Source: Bryocella elongata (lineage in GTDB: Bacteria; Acidobacteriota; Terriglobia; Terriglobales; Acidobacteriaceae). From it: a stretch of DNA of 64,000 nucleotides. The position numbers and the translations under genes are program-made. The stretch is from NCBI RefSeq assembly GCF_900108185.1, contig NZ_FNVA01000004.1, positions 1-64,000 on the forward strand, written 5' to 3'. The stretch's first letter is position 1. Every line of letters begins with the position of its first letter. The notes beneath the pieces are model-generated. The model was not told the DNA's origin and ran no database searches. It worked only from the letters and a program-made list of their open reading frames with translations. Below are positions 25,516-35,180 of this stretch, piece after piece.

Positions 25516-28062
25516 TTATTCAGAGCGCAGGGCTTCGTTGGGGTTGACGCGAGACGCCCGATAGGCCGGGAGAAGGCATGCGAAGCAAGCGACAGACAGA
25601 AGCAGGACTGTCGTCTCGGCGAAGGTCACAGGGTCGAGCGGTGCGACCTGAAAGAGCAGCGAAGCCAGCAGGCGGGTGAGCATGGCCGATGCAACAAGGC
25701 CGAGGACGAGGCCGGCGCAGGCGAGACCAATGCCACGCTTCAGCACAAGCCACAACGCGTCGACGCGACGAGCACCGAGCGCCATACGGATCCCGATCTC
25801 CGCCGTGCGCCGCGCAACCATGTACGCCGTGACACCGTAAAGTCCGATCGCGGCCAGCAGTAATGCAAGCAGGCTGAAGAGCAGTGCCAAACGTGCGAGC
25901 AGCCTCTGCTGCGTGAACTGGGACGCAATCTGATCCGCGAATGTTGAGTAGTACGTGACAGGAAGATTGGGATTGATGCTGGCGAGGATGCGACGTGCTT
26001 CGGATTCCAGGCCCGCGACCTCGCCGCGCGTGCGCAGCATGATCGTGTTCGTATGCAGAGAACGGGTCTCGCCCTGGGGATCGCTGGCCGCGAGTTGCAG
26101 CAGCGGCCGGAAGAATCGGGGCGCAACGTCATCGCTGGGGTCTTCCCACTTGGCATCTTTCACGACGCCAACGATGGTGAAGTCGTTGGTGCTCGTCATG
26201 CCATTCGTGCCGAATCTCGCACCGATAGGATTCTCTCCTCCGTGAAAGAACTTCCGGACGAAGGCCTGATTCACGACGGCGATGCCAGGCGCCGCAGCGG
26301 TATCGTTGGCGGTGACGCTGCGGCCCTGGATGACGGCTTCCCCGACGAGGTCGAGCATCTCCGGGCTGACTCGCAGCCAGCGTGAATTGATGCTCTGGTC
26401 GGAGCCCGGCTCCGGGCGGCCGTTGAGGAAGATGTCTTCGCCCCAGCTGTCTCCCTCCAGTGGAGAGTAGCTGGAGAGCCCGACCTGGTCTACGCCAGGG
26501 ATCGCGCGAAACCTTCGCTCCACCTCGTCATACAGTCCCTGCAGTTGGCCCGGCTTATAGCCTGCGCTTTCGGGATCCATGTGGATCACATAGCGATTCT
26601 CGGTCGTGAAGCCAAAGTCCTGATGCTCGAGTCGGGCAAGGCTCTTCGAGAGCAGGCCCGCGCCGACCAGTAGCATGAGTGAGAGCGCGGCTTGCACGAC
26701 GACGAGGGACCGCTGCAGCCATGAAGCGTGGCTGCGAGTCGTTCGCGTGGAAGACCGCAAGGCCTCCGCAGGCTGCGCCATGGTGGTGATCCACGCTGGT
26801 GCCAGGCCAAAGGCGATCGCGGTCAGCATCGTGATGACCAGCGCAAAGGTGAAGACCGGAAGCGAGGGCGTTGCACTGATCGGGAGGCCCGGCGAATTGG
26901 GAAACGCGAGCAGCAGGAGCATCTTCGTTCCGGCATACGCGAGCGCAAGGCCTGCACCGCCGCCCAGGATTGAGAGTGTCAGGCTCTCGGTCAACATCTG
27001 CCGAAGGATGCGGGTCCGCTGTGCTCCCAGGGCCATGCGCAGCGAAGTCTCCGCGGAGCGCGCGATGGCCCTGACCAGCATGAGGTTCGCGAGGTTGGCA
27101 CAAGCGATGAGCAGCACGAGCCCTGAGATCGCCATCAACAGAGATAGCCCGCTTCTGTATTCGGCCTGCATGCTGGCGATGCCCGCGCCCCCGGGGGTTA
27201 GCGTGATGTGCGATGCGTCGAGATGATGCCTGGCATCGGCACGCTGGTAGATGTCGACGTTGTCTCCCAGCCACTGACGCAGACTTGCGGAGATCTTCTC
27301 TTGCAGAGGACCGGTGGCTACGCCGGGCTTCAAACGGCCCAGAAGGTAGATCCAGTTCGTCGACCTGTTGTGAAGCAGCGAGGTCTGAGTCACGGTCGGT
27401 TCGAGGGAGAAAGGCAGATAGAAGTTCGCTGGAGTCCGGATCATGCGTTCACCGTAAAAGCCTGCGGGTGCGATACCGACGATCGTGACGGGATGGGTCT
27501 TGAAGAGGAATGTTTTCCCTACGATGGAAAGGTCCGAGCCATAGTCTCGCTGCCAGGTCTGGTAGCTGATGACGGCGACGGGGATAGCCTCGGGCTGGTC
27601 ATCGGCCGGGGTGAGCAGGCGCCCCGCGAAGGGCGAGAGGCCAAAGGTCTCGAAGTAGTTTCCAGAGACGAAGCTGACGGGAACTCCCTGCGCGTAATCA
27701 CCTGGTCGGTTGCTCAGCACCGTCATCTTCCACGGGTAGGACTGCATCGCGGCGAGTTGCTCGAATTCGGGCGCAGAGGCCTGCAGATGCTTATAGAGCT
27801 CCCACGGAAACAGGGAATAGCTATCGTGCGGAGGGATGCCGGAGAGCGCGCAGCAGTCCTCCCTGTCTCCCAGGCGAAGCAGCGTCTTTGGATCGGCAAC
27901 AGGAAGATTACGCAAGAGGACAGCGTGCACCAGCGTGAAGATGGAAGTGTTCGCTCCAATGCCAAGCGCCAGCGTTAGCACCGCGGTGATGGCAAAGCCC
28001 GGGCTCTTGCGCAGTTGGCGCAGAGTGAAGCGAAGATCCTGCAGGATGGATGACATCATCAT
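25516..28062 (-). CDS. ADOP-type ABC transporter permease (MacB-like), permease 3 of 4
   Basis: 848 residues, starting MMMSSILQDLRFTLRQLRKSPGFAITAVLTLALGIGAN, with the same order of domains as its neighbours: N-terminal helix, MacB_PCD periplasmic domain, FtsX core (about 310-450), second periplasmic domain, and a C-terminal FtsX core ending ASRVNPNEALRSE. Its first periplasmic domain contains a pair of cysteines (DREDCCALSG) that I do not see in the other three. Three in-frame ATGs begin the gene, with AAGGAGA just upstream, so the exact start is uncertain by up to six bases. The gap to the next permease gene is 11 bases. Divergence in the periplasmic domains suggests different partners or substrates for each copy. 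Confidence 0.88.
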   Translation of the reverse strand: MMMSSILQDLRFTLRQLRKSPGFAITAVLTLALGIGANTSIFTLVHAVLLRNLPVADPKTLLRLGDREDCCALSGIPPHDSYSLFPWELYKHLQASAPEFEQLAAMQSYPWKMTVLSNRPGDYAQGVPVSFVSGNYFETFGLSPFAGRLLTPADDQPEAIPVAVISYQTWQRDYGSDLSIVGKTFLFKTHPVTIVGIAPAGFYGERMIRTPANFYLPFSLEPTVTQTSLLHNRSTNWIYLLGRLKPGVATGPLQEKISASLRQWLGDNVDIYQRADARHHLDASHITLTPGGAGIASMQAEYRSGLSLLMAISGLVLLIACANLANLMLVRAIARSAETSLRMALGAQRTRILRQMLTESLTLSILGGGAGLALAYAGTKMLLLLAFPNSPGLPISATPSLPVFTFALVITMLTAIAFGLAPAWITTMAQPAEALRSSTRTTRSHASWLQRSLVVVQAALSLMLLVGAGLLSKSLARLEHQDFGFTTENRYVIHMDPESAGYKPGQLQGLYDEVERRFRAIPGVDQVGLSSYSPLEGDSWGEDIFLNGRPEPGSDQSINSRWLRVSPEMLDLVGEAVIQGRSVTANDTAAAPGIAVVNQAFVRKFFHGGENPIGARFGTNGMTSTNDFTIVGVVKDAKWEDPSDDVAPRFFRPLLQLAASDPQGETRSLHTNTIMLRTRGEVAGLESEARRILASINPNLPVTYYSTFADQIASQFTQQRLLARLALLFSLLALLLAAIGLYGVTAYMVARRTAEIGIRMALGARRVDALWLVLKRGIGLACAGLVLGLVASAMLTRLLASLLFQVAPLDPVTFAETTVLLLSVACFACLLPAYRASRVNPNEALRSE

Positions 28063-28068
28063 GTCTCC

Positions 28069-30600
28069 TTATTCCGAGCGAAGGGCTTGGGTGGGGTTGA
28101 CCGATGCGGCTCGCTGCGCAGGCAGCAGCGCTGCAACGAACGCGACCAGAGTGATAAGGAGGACGGCGCCGAGGAGCGTGAGCGGGTCGGCGGGTGAGAC
28201 GCCGAAGAGCTGGCTCGTGAGCAGGTGACTGAGCCCGTAGGCCAGCGGCAGAGCGATGGCGATGCCGATGGCAGCAAGCAGCAGCACGTCGGAGAAGACG
28301 ATGTGGGCGATGGCAAGCCGCGACGAACCAAGCGCAATGCGGATCCCAATCTCGCGCGTGCGTTGTGCGGTGGTGAATGCCAGCACACCGTAGATACCGA
28401 CTCCCGCAAGCACCGTCGCAAGAATGCCGAAAGCTACAGCCAGCATTGCCACGAGACGCTGGTTCGACAGGCTGTCTTCGATCTGCGCGTCCATGGTGCG
28501 GAGGTCTTCAAGGCCCAGCGAGGAATCGAGCTGCTGCATCACGCGGCGTATCGTAGGCAGCTGGTCGGAAGCGCTGCCGGAAGAGCGAAGGTAGTAGTAA
28601 AGCTCGCTGACTGCGGCATTCTGCTTCACAGGACGAAAGGAGGTGGGAATGATGGGATCGTTGACGGAGGTGTGTCTTGCGTCATGCACAACGCCAACGA
28701 TCTGTGTATCGAGTTTGACTCCGTTGCCACCGCCGTTTGCCATCATGCGACCGACGCAACTGGCTGAGGTACCGCAGAAGTGGCGCGCGAATGTCTCGTT
28801 CACGATTGCGACCTTGGGGTGGTTGGCATCGTCGCTTTCGGTGAAGCTGCGCCCGGCGACCAGTGGCATCTGCAGGGCGCTGAAGTAGGTTGGCGTAATG
28901 CTGGGAAACTCCACGTCGGTTGATTCGTCCGGTGGGGCGATGTAGCCGGCGACGGTGACGTTACCTGCGTGGTTGTTATTGGCGAGCTCGGGATCGTCGG
29001 TGGCGGCTACGGACTGCACGCCCGGAAGCGTAACGAGGGTGTCGAGGATGCGCTGGTGAATGGCAGGAACAGCATCCTGAGCGTAGCCGGCAAGCCGAGG
29101 ATTGACGCCGAACGTGATGAGGTTGCCGGGGCGGAAGCCCACGTCGACGTGCCGGAGGTTCTGCATGGTGCGAACGAAGAGCCCGGCGCCGATGAGAAGG
29201 ATGACGCTGAGGCCCATCTGAAGGCAGACAATGAAGCGTCGCAGCTGCAACATGCCGCCTGTCCCTGTGGACGATTTCTGACCGAGGCCCTCGGCAAGGT
29301 TCGGGCGGCGGATCTGCATCGCCGGGACGAGCGAGAACGCCACGCTCACCAGCAGCGCTATCGTGAAGTTGAATATCAACGCGCGAAGGTCGAGGCTCGA
29401 GGTAAAGGCGACGTCAGGATTGTCGCCTGCGAGTTGCGCTACCAGCGCGTGCAGAGCAAACGGCGCGAGAATCAGTCCGATTGTGCCTCCGGCGATGCCA
29501 ATCAGCAGACCCTCAAGCAGAAGCTGTTGCAGGATGCGTCTGCCGCCTGCTCCCAACGCATAGCGAAGGCTGAACTCGCGCACACGGGATGCTGATCTCA
29601 CAAGCAACAGGCTTGCCACGTTGACCGAGGCGATGAACAGGACGAGCACCGCCATGCCCATGATCGCCAGCAGGGGTTTCTGGAAGTCTTCTCGCTGGTA
29701 CGAGAAGCCGCTCGCGCCAGGGAGTACCCGTAAGCGGCTCTGGTCGAGGAACTCGGTAGTGAAGCGCTTCGAGCGCGTGCCCAGGGCCTTGAGTTCTTCA
29801 GCGCGCAGGCCATGCCACAGTGGTGCAAGGGCGGTTTCCGCCTGGGCCGGTGTCTCTCCGGGTTGCAGGCGGCCGATGATGTTCAGCCAGCGAGAGCTGT
29901 GGTCGATGAGACGGGTAGGCCGGGAGAGCGAGACCTGAGGCTGCATGGACATCGGCACGAAAAGGGCCGGTGTCTGGCCCCACACGGCACTGCGAAAGCT
30001 TGCAGGAGCGACGCCGAGGATCTGGAAGGGGTGACCGTCAAGGGAAAGAGTTTGACCCACGACGCTGGGGTTCGAACCAAGGTGGTTTGCCCAGTAGTCG
30101 AAGCTGAGGACGGCGACAGGGTTTGCGCCCGGCGCGGTATCGTCGTTCTGGGTGAGTAGGCGGCCGAGGAAGGGTTGAACTCCGAGGACGGTAAAGTAGT
30201 TGCCGCTGACGATCTCGCCCTGAGTGGTCTCGGATGAACCGTTCCGGCTGATCCCAACGTAGATGGGCGCGGTGGTGATGAGACCTGAAAAGACGTGCTT
30301 GCCGCCGGGGACGGTGCGGTCGCGGAGGTCCTTGTACATGGGGTAGGAGAAGTAGGCTGCGATGTCGCCGCCATAGTTGCTGGTGTTGCCGTCCCATGCA
30401 GCGCCGGTGCCTTCGAGGATGACGAGCCGCTGCGGTTCGTAAACGGGAAGCGAGCGCAACAGAGCCTGATCGAGCAGGGAGAAGATAGCGCTGTTGGCGC
30501 CGATCCCGAGAGCAAGGGTAAGTACTGCCGTCACCGCCAGTGCGGGCGACCGTCGAAGCTGACGGAGAGCGAAGCGAAGATCCTGGAAGATGGTGTGCAT
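28069..30600 (-). CDS. ADOP-type ABC transporter permease (MacB-like), permease 2 of 4
   Basis: 843 residues with the N-terminal DLRFALRQLRRSPALAVTAVLTLALGIGANSAIFSLLD. A MacB_PCD periplasmic domain follows, with ISGNYFTVLG-type sequence (IVSGNYFTVLGVQPFLGRLL), then the first FtsX core (about 315-460), a second periplasmic domain, and a C-terminal FtsX core with RTREIGIRIALGSSR and the ending RAASVNPTQALRSE. TAAGGACAACCTC precedes the ATG at 30600. It is six bases upstream of the following permease gene, so the permeases form a single transcript. Function is as for its paralogues; the substrate is unknown. Confidence 0.88.
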   Translation of the reverse strand: MHTIFQDLRFALRQLRRSPALAVTAVLTLALGIGANSAIFSLLDQALLRSLPVYEPQRLVILEGTGAAWDGNTSNYGGDIAAYFSYPMYKDLRDRTVPGGKHVFSGLITTAPIYVGISRNGSSETTQGEIVSGNYFTVLGVQPFLGRLLTQNDDTAPGANPVAVLSFDYWANHLGSNPSVVGQTLSLDGHPFQILGVAPASFRSAVWGQTPALFVPMSMQPQVSLSRPTRLIDHSSRWLNIIGRLQPGETPAQAETALAPLWHGLRAEELKALGTRSKRFTTEFLDQSRLRVLPGASGFSYQREDFQKPLLAIMGMAVLVLFIASVNVASLLLVRSASRVREFSLRYALGAGGRRILQQLLLEGLLIGIAGGTIGLILAPFALHALVAQLAGDNPDVAFTSSLDLRALIFNFTIALLVSVAFSLVPAMQIRRPNLAEGLGQKSSTGTGGMLQLRRFIVCLQMGLSVILLIGAGLFVRTMQNLRHVDVGFRPGNLITFGVNPRLAGYAQDAVPAIHQRILDTLVTLPGVQSVAATDDPELANNNHAGNVTVAGYIAPPDESTDVEFPSITPTYFSALQMPLVAGRSFTESDDANHPKVAIVNETFARHFCGTSASCVGRMMANGGGNGVKLDTQIVGVVHDARHTSVNDPIIPTSFRPVKQNAAVSELYYYLRSSGSASDQLPTIRRVMQQLDSSLGLEDLRTMDAQIEDSLSNQRLVAMLAVAFGILATVLAGVGIYGVLAFTTAQRTREIGIRIALGSSRLAIAHIVFSDVLLLAAIGIAIALPLAYGLSHLLTSQLFGVSPADPLTLLGAVLLITLVAFVAALLPAQRAASVNPTQALRSE

Positions 30601-30610
30601 GAGGTTGTCC

Positions 30611-33049
30611 TTACTCCGATCGAAGGGCGTGCATGGGGTCGATGGTGGCGGCCTGTGTGGCGGGGAGCAGGCTCGCGGCGATACCCGCGAGCGCGAGTGC
30701 CAGCGTCAGGCCCGAGAGCAGCGCAGCATCGTGTGCCGCATGCATCTCGACGACAGAGCCGAGGATTCTCTGTAAGGCCAGCGTCAGCCCCCAGCCCATG
30801 GCGATGCCACCGGCCATCAGCAGCGTGACGCGTTGGATCACCTCAACGACCACTCGTAAGCGGGTTGAACCGAGGGCAATCCGCAAACCGATATCGCGTC
30901 TGCGTAATGTCACCTCATGCTGAATCAGCCCATAGAGACCGACCAGAGACAACAGCAGAGCGAAGCCGGCGAAGATGCCGAAGAGCCAATTTTCCATTCG
31001 GTCGAAGACCAGGGAGTCGCGCACGACCTGCGCCATCGTCTCCGGTGTCTGGAAGGGGATGGTCGGGTCGATCTGATGGAGCGCATCACGGATCGGAGCA
31101 ATCAACTGCCCGGGATCACCGCTGGAGCGAACGACCAACGTCATCGAAGGAAGCATCTGGATGCGGTCCTTCGGCGGAAACTCGGTGGCAAGATAGTCCA
31201 TCTCGGCCATCGGAGGCTGACGGAAATCCTGGCGAATGTCGGTCACCTTGCCGACGATGGTGGTTTTCAACTCCGCCTTGTCGTTGTCGTCGATATGAGC
31301 GCCAACAGGATCGCCTCCGCTCGAGAAGAACTTGCGCTGGAAGGCCTCATTGACGACGACGGTGCCCGCCGGATTCTGCCACGGGTCGAGTCCTTCCGTG
31401 AGCATGCGACCGCGCACAAGGTGAATGCCCATCGCGTCGAAGTAGCCGGGGGTGACGTAGCGCGTCTCCGCAGTCACGTCGAGTCTGGGTGGATAAGGTG
31501 GCTGGCCCGTAATGTGCGTATCGCGGTTGCTGCCGAAGTTTTGAATCGGGAGCACGTTGATGAAGCCTGCCGCCTGGACTCCAGGCATGTGCGAGACACG
31601 GTCCAGCAATGGTTGATAGAGAGTCGCGATCGGATCTTTGCCGGCGTAGCTCGCAGGCGACAACGTTACCTGGGTCGTGAGGATCTTTTCGGCGGGATAC
31701 CCCAACTCGGTTGTGAGCATCGAGGCAAGATTCCGCAGAAGCAGCCCTGCGACGGAAAGCAACACCATTGAAAGCGCCACTTGCATCACAATGAAGCTGG
31801 AGCGCAGCCGGTGCTGGCTTCGGCTGGGACCGGTCGAGACACCGGAACGTAGCGCGAGGACTGGATCTGTTCCTGAAAGTCGAAGCGCTGGCGCCATCGA
31901 CGCAGCAAGACTTGTAAGTCCCGAAAGCAACAGTGCGACGCCGAGCGCGGGCAGGTTAAGGTGTACATCGATACCGCGCGCCAGGGCAGAGATGAGGAAG
32001 GTTCGCATGGCCGCAAGCAATAACCACGCAATGGCCATTCCGAGACCAAGTCCCGCGGCAGAAAGCGCAAGGCTTTCTGTAATCATTTGCCGGATGATGC
32101 GGGCACGCCCCGCTCCAACGGCGGCACGCAACGCCATCTCACGTTCCCGCTTTACGCCACGTGCCAGGAGTAATCCCGCGACATTGACACACGCGATCGA
32201 GAGCAGCGCGAGCGCGGCAAAGCCAAGGGTCTTCAAAGGCGCTCCGGCCTGCTTGTTGATTGAAACCTGCAACGGGAGCACATGAACGGTGCGTCCCGTA
32301 TCGCTCGCGGGATAGGAGCGAGCAAGATTGGTAAATGTCTCGTTGAAGTTGGCTTGTGAACGCTCCAGCGTCACTCCGGGCTTGAGCAGGCCAACTGTCT
32401 CCATCCAGTGGCATGCTCGGCACGAGATATAGAACGGATCCGCATGCAATGGGATGTAGATGGCGTGGATCGTCTGCAGTGGAAAGCGGAAACCGGCGGG
32501 CATCACGCCGAGGATGGTGAAGGGCTTGCCGTCAAGCCGAACAACTTTGCCAACGACATCCGTCTGGCTGCTGAACTCCCGTTGCCATACCTCATAACTG
32601 AGCACGGCCACGTCGTCCCGGCCGGGTTGATCTTCGCCGGGCAGGTACGTACGGCCAAGGAGCGGCTTCACGCCAAAGACCGTGAAGAAGTTATCGGTGG
32701 ACTTTACCGCGGGTAGAGAGACGGGTCCACTTGGGCCTTCGAGATTGACCCTTGCAAAAGTGCTGTAACCTGCGAGCGCGGAGAAGGTGTCAAGCTGCTG
32801 ACGGGCATCGAGGTAGCTCGGCAAGGACCATGGCTGGTGGAAGCCCGCAATCGCGAGCGTCTCGGGTACGACGATCTCGCCTTGATGTGCGAATGGCAAC
32901 GGACGCAGTAGAGTCGCATCGATCACGCTGAAGACAGCGGTGGCGCATCCGATACCCAGCGCCAGGGTAAGGATCGTGGTGATCGCAAAGCTAGGAGCCG
33001 AGCGCAATTGGCGAAGAGTGAACCGGAGATCTTGCAGGATCGTGTGCAT
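30611..33049 (-). CDS. ADOP-type ABC transporter permease (MacB-like), permease 1 of 4
   Basis: 812 residues beginning MHTILQDLRFTLRQLRSAPSF, then helix 1 (AITTILTLALGIGCATAVFSVID). The MacB_PCD domain follows with FFTVFGVKPLLGRTYLPGEDQPG, then the first FtsX core (about 270-410), a second periplasmic region, and a C-terminal core with RRRDIGLRIALGSTRLRVV ending AATIDPMHALRSE. AGGAG precedes the ATG at 33049. It lies directly downstream of the first ATPase and so is the permease most likely to pair with it. Relative to the other copies it carries a short SCRACHW segment in the first periplasmic domain. Substrate unknown. Confidence 0.88.
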   Translation of the reverse strand: MHTILQDLRFTLRQLRSAPSFAITTILTLALGIGCATAVFSVIDATLLRPLPFAHQGEIVVPETLAIAGFHQPWSLPSYLDARQQLDTFSALAGYSTFARVNLEGPSGPVSLPAVKSTDNFFTVFGVKPLLGRTYLPGEDQPGRDDVAVLSYEVWQREFSSQTDVVGKVVRLDGKPFTILGVMPAGFRFPLQTIHAIYIPLHADPFYISCRACHWMETVGLLKPGVTLERSQANFNETFTNLARSYPASDTGRTVHVLPLQVSINKQAGAPLKTLGFAALALLSIACVNVAGLLLARGVKREREMALRAAVGAGRARIIRQMITESLALSAAGLGLGMAIAWLLLAAMRTFLISALARGIDVHLNLPALGVALLLSGLTSLAASMAPALRLSGTDPVLALRSGVSTGPSRSQHRLRSSFIVMQVALSMVLLSVAGLLLRNLASMLTTELGYPAEKILTTQVTLSPASYAGKDPIATLYQPLLDRVSHMPGVQAAGFINVLPIQNFGSNRDTHITGQPPYPPRLDVTAETRYVTPGYFDAMGIHLVRGRMLTEGLDPWQNPAGTVVVNEAFQRKFFSSGGDPVGAHIDDNDKAELKTTIVGKVTDIRQDFRQPPMAEMDYLATEFPPKDRIQMLPSMTLVVRSSGDPGQLIAPIRDALHQIDPTIPFQTPETMAQVVRDSLVFDRMENWLFGIFAGFALLLSLVGLYGLIQHEVTLRRRDIGLRIALGSTRLRVVVEVIQRVTLLMAGGIAMGWGLTLALQRILGSVVEMHAAHDAALLSGLTLALALAGIAASLLPATQAATIDPMHALRSE

Positions 33050-33064
33050 GACGGGCTCCTGACG

Positions 33065-33817
33065 CTATAGCGTGGCGGTGGTCGAGGGATTGTGCGCTGG
33101 GTCAGCGAGAAGCTGCAGCAGCTCGCCTTCGGCGACCACCTTGCCGTCGAAGAGATGAATCTGCCGCTGCGCGTGGGCGGCGAAGCGCGGATCGTGCGTG
33201 ACCATGCATATGGTCGATCCTTCCGCATGCAGCTCCTGCAGCAGCTTCATCACAGCTTCCCCATTCTTGGAGTCGAGGTTGCCGGTGGGCTCGTCGGCGA
33301 GAAGGATTGAGGGCGAACCACTGAGCGCTCGCGCTACAGCGACACGCTGCTGCTGGCCGCCAGAGAGCTGTGCCGGATAGTGCCGCGTTCGATGCGCCAT
33401 GTGCACGCGCTCCAGCGAGTTCATCACGCGCTCCTTCCGTTCGGCCGTGGACATGCCGGAGCGATACGTCAGCGGAAGCTCGACGTTCTCGAAGACCGTC
33501 AGGTCGCCGATGAGATTGAAGCTCTGAAAGATGAAGCCGATCTCCTGATTACGGATGCGGGAGCGCGCGGCAAAGTCGAGGTTCGCGACCTCCTTGCCGT
33601 TCAACGTGTAACGTCCGCCCGTGGGTGTATCGAGCAGCCCGAGGATCGACAGCAGCGTCGACTTGCCGCAGCCGGACGGTCCCGACATCGCCACGTACTC
33701 GCCACGGGCAATGTCGAGATGAATGCCCGAGAGCGCATGGGTCTCGATCTCGTCGGTGTAAAAGACCTTGGTGAGCTCCTCGATGTGGATGAGACTCTCG
33801 GATTCCGTGATGGCCAT
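33065..33817 (-). CDS. ABC transporter ATP-binding protein (MacB/LolD type), first of two in the operon
   Basis: A 250-residue nucleotide-binding subunit with Walker A GPSGCGKST, the Q-loop FQSFNLIGDLTVFENVELPL, the signature LSGGQQQRVAVARAL, Walker B ILLADEPTGNLDS and the H-loop VTHDPRFAAH. AAGGAAT precedes the ATG at 33817. It follows the MacA-like adaptor by 26 bases and precedes the four permeases by 15 bases, the usual adaptor-ATPase-permease order of MacAB-type systems. In the cell it would bind the cytoplasmic face of one or more of the permeases and drive mechanotransmission through ATP hydrolysis. Confidence 0.93.
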   Translation of the reverse strand: MAITESESLIHIEELTKVFYTDEIETHALSGIHLDIARGEYVAMSGPSGCGKSTLLSILGLLDTPTGGRYTLNGKEVANLDFAARSRIRNQEIGFIFQSFNLIGDLTVFENVELPLTYRSGMSTAERKERVMNSLERVHMAHRTRHYPAQLSGGQQQRVAVARALSGSPSILLADEPTGNLDSKNGEAVMKLLQELHAEGSTICMVTHDPRFAAHAQRQIHLFDGKVVAEGELLQLLADPAHNPSTTATL

Positions 33818-33843
33818 AAAGATTCCTTTCTGAGCAGCTGCGT

Positions 33844-35106
33844 CTATGGGTTCTGGAGGCGGACCTGTTGTGTGGAGTCCCAGCGAGACATGTCGGAGAG
33901 GATGACGGTATCTCCCGCGTTCAGGCCTTCGATGACCTGGATGCTGTTCACTGAGGCGCGTCCTACCTTCACCGGCACTCGTGTCGCGGTCTTGCCGTCG
34001 GACGAGACGCGGAAGAGGGAGATGGTTGAGTTCTCGTTGCCAAAGGCGGGGCGTCCAACATAGAGCACATTACTCAGTCGATCCAGGTCGATCGTCCCGT
34101 CTACGGAGAGGTCGGGCCGTGCTCCCTGCGGCAACGTTCCGGTCAGTTCGACATCCACCGTGACGGTGCCGTTCTGTACGGCCGGATCGATGCGTGTGAC
34201 CTTGCCATCGATGACGCCGTTATGCGTGTCGATCTCGGCAGGCTGGCCGATCTGGATGTCGCGTGCCTGGGTCTCCGCGATCTTCAACGAAGCCTTCAGC
34301 TGGTCCGGCTGCACCACCTTGGCGAGCGTTGTCCCGATCGCGACGTGTTCTCCCACCTGGTGCGGAAGATCGACCAGTACACCGGAGATGCCGGCGCGAA
34401 CGCTGAGTGCATCCTGTTGCTTCTGCCGGAGCATGAGGATCGCTTCGGCCTGTTGCACCTTGGACTGCTGCACCGCGAGTTGTGTTGCGATGGCCTTGCG
34501 GTTGAGGTCGAGGCGCTGCCCCTCGAGCTCATTGCGTTGCCCCAGTTCATCGGCCTTACCCTTGGACGCGCTGTAAGCGAGGCCGCTGATGACGCCGAGG
34601 TCATAGAGACTCTTGTCCGTTTGCGCCTGCAACTGGGCCTGTTTCTGGTCGGCGCCCACGGTTGCTGCACCGGCACGCTGCGTCATCAGGTCGCTCTGGA
34701 GACGAGCCTCGGTGTTCTTGTAGTCAGCCTGCGCCGCCTGCAGCTGGAGCTTCGCATCGAGCAGCTGTTGCTGTAACTCAGGATCGACGAGATCCATCAC
34801 CACCGAATCCGGCTCGACGCGAGCGCCTGGGAGCACCCGGATTCGAACGACCGTCGCTTCGGTCTCTGCCGGGATGAGGCGAATGCGGTCCTCACGCGGG
34901 ACAAGCGTACCGGGTCCGCGAACCTGGCGCACCAGGGAACCACGCTTGACGGTGTCGGTCCAGACGGCCGCATCCACCGTCGGGATGGCAGGCTTGAGCC
35001 GCATGAGGAGAAAGGCAGCCAATGCAAGGGCCGCAATGCCGGCCGCGGCCAGCGCAAGATTTCGCCGCATCTTTTTCTTGCGAAGATCAGGTCGTGAGAT
35101 GTCCAT
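33844..35106 (-). CDS. Periplasmic adaptor (membrane fusion protein), MacA/HlyD-like
   Basis: 420 residues. There is one N-terminal membrane anchor (LALAAAGIAALALAAFLLM, about 16-34), then the barrel/lipoyl segment (RLIPAETEATVVRIRVLPGARVEPDSVVMDL), a long coiled-coil hairpin about residues 105-240 (QQQLLDAKLQLQAAQADYKNTEARL), the second lipoyl half and a beta-barrel domain (IQIGQPAEIDTHNGVIDGKVTRIDP). It bridges the inner-membrane permeases to the TolC-like protein. It is the first gene of the ten-gene operon. The start may be the ATG at 35106 or the ATG at 35070 just before the anchor; if the sigma-54 site at 35122-35135 is used, transcription begins near 35110 and the inner start becomes more likely. 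Confidence 0.87.
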   Translation of the reverse strand: MDISRPDLRKKKMRRNLALAAAGIAALALAAFLLMRLKPAIPTVDAAVWTDTVKRGSLVRQVRGPGTLVPREDRIRLIPAETEATVVRIRVLPGARVEPDSVVMDLVDPELQQQLLDAKLQLQAAQADYKNTEARLQSDLMTQRAGAATVGADQKQAQLQAQTDKSLYDLGVISGLAYSASKGKADELGQRNELEGQRLDLNRKAIATQLAVQQSKVQQAEAILMLRQKQQDALSVRAGISGVLVDLPHQVGEHVAIGTTLAKVVQPDQLKASLKIAETQARDIQIGQPAEIDTHNGVIDGKVTRIDPAVQNGTVTVDVELTGTLPQGARPDLSVDGTIDLDRLSNVLYVGRPAFGNENSTISLFRVSSDGKTATRVPVKVGRASVNSIQVIEGLNAGDTVILSDMSRWDSTQQVRLQNP

Positions 35107-35118
35107 TGCTTATAGTGA

Positions 35119-35137
35119 AGAGCACGCAGGCTGCCAG
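35119..35137 (-). promoter_or_regulatory. Candidate sigma-54 promoter for the ten-gene efflux operon
   Basis: The minus strand reads CTGGCAGCCTGCGTGCTCT, giving GG and GC separated by ten bases (35135/34 and 35123/22) as in the -24/-12 element (consensus TGGCACG-N4-TTGCW). Five of the six TGGCAC bases match, and GTGCT stands for TTGCW. The operon itself encodes an NtrC-type sigma-54 activator. This is a match by eye, and transcription has not been shown. Confidence 0.45.
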
Positions 35138-35180
35138 AACTCTCACCGCTCATGCTTCTTACAAGTCAACGACTTAGCTC

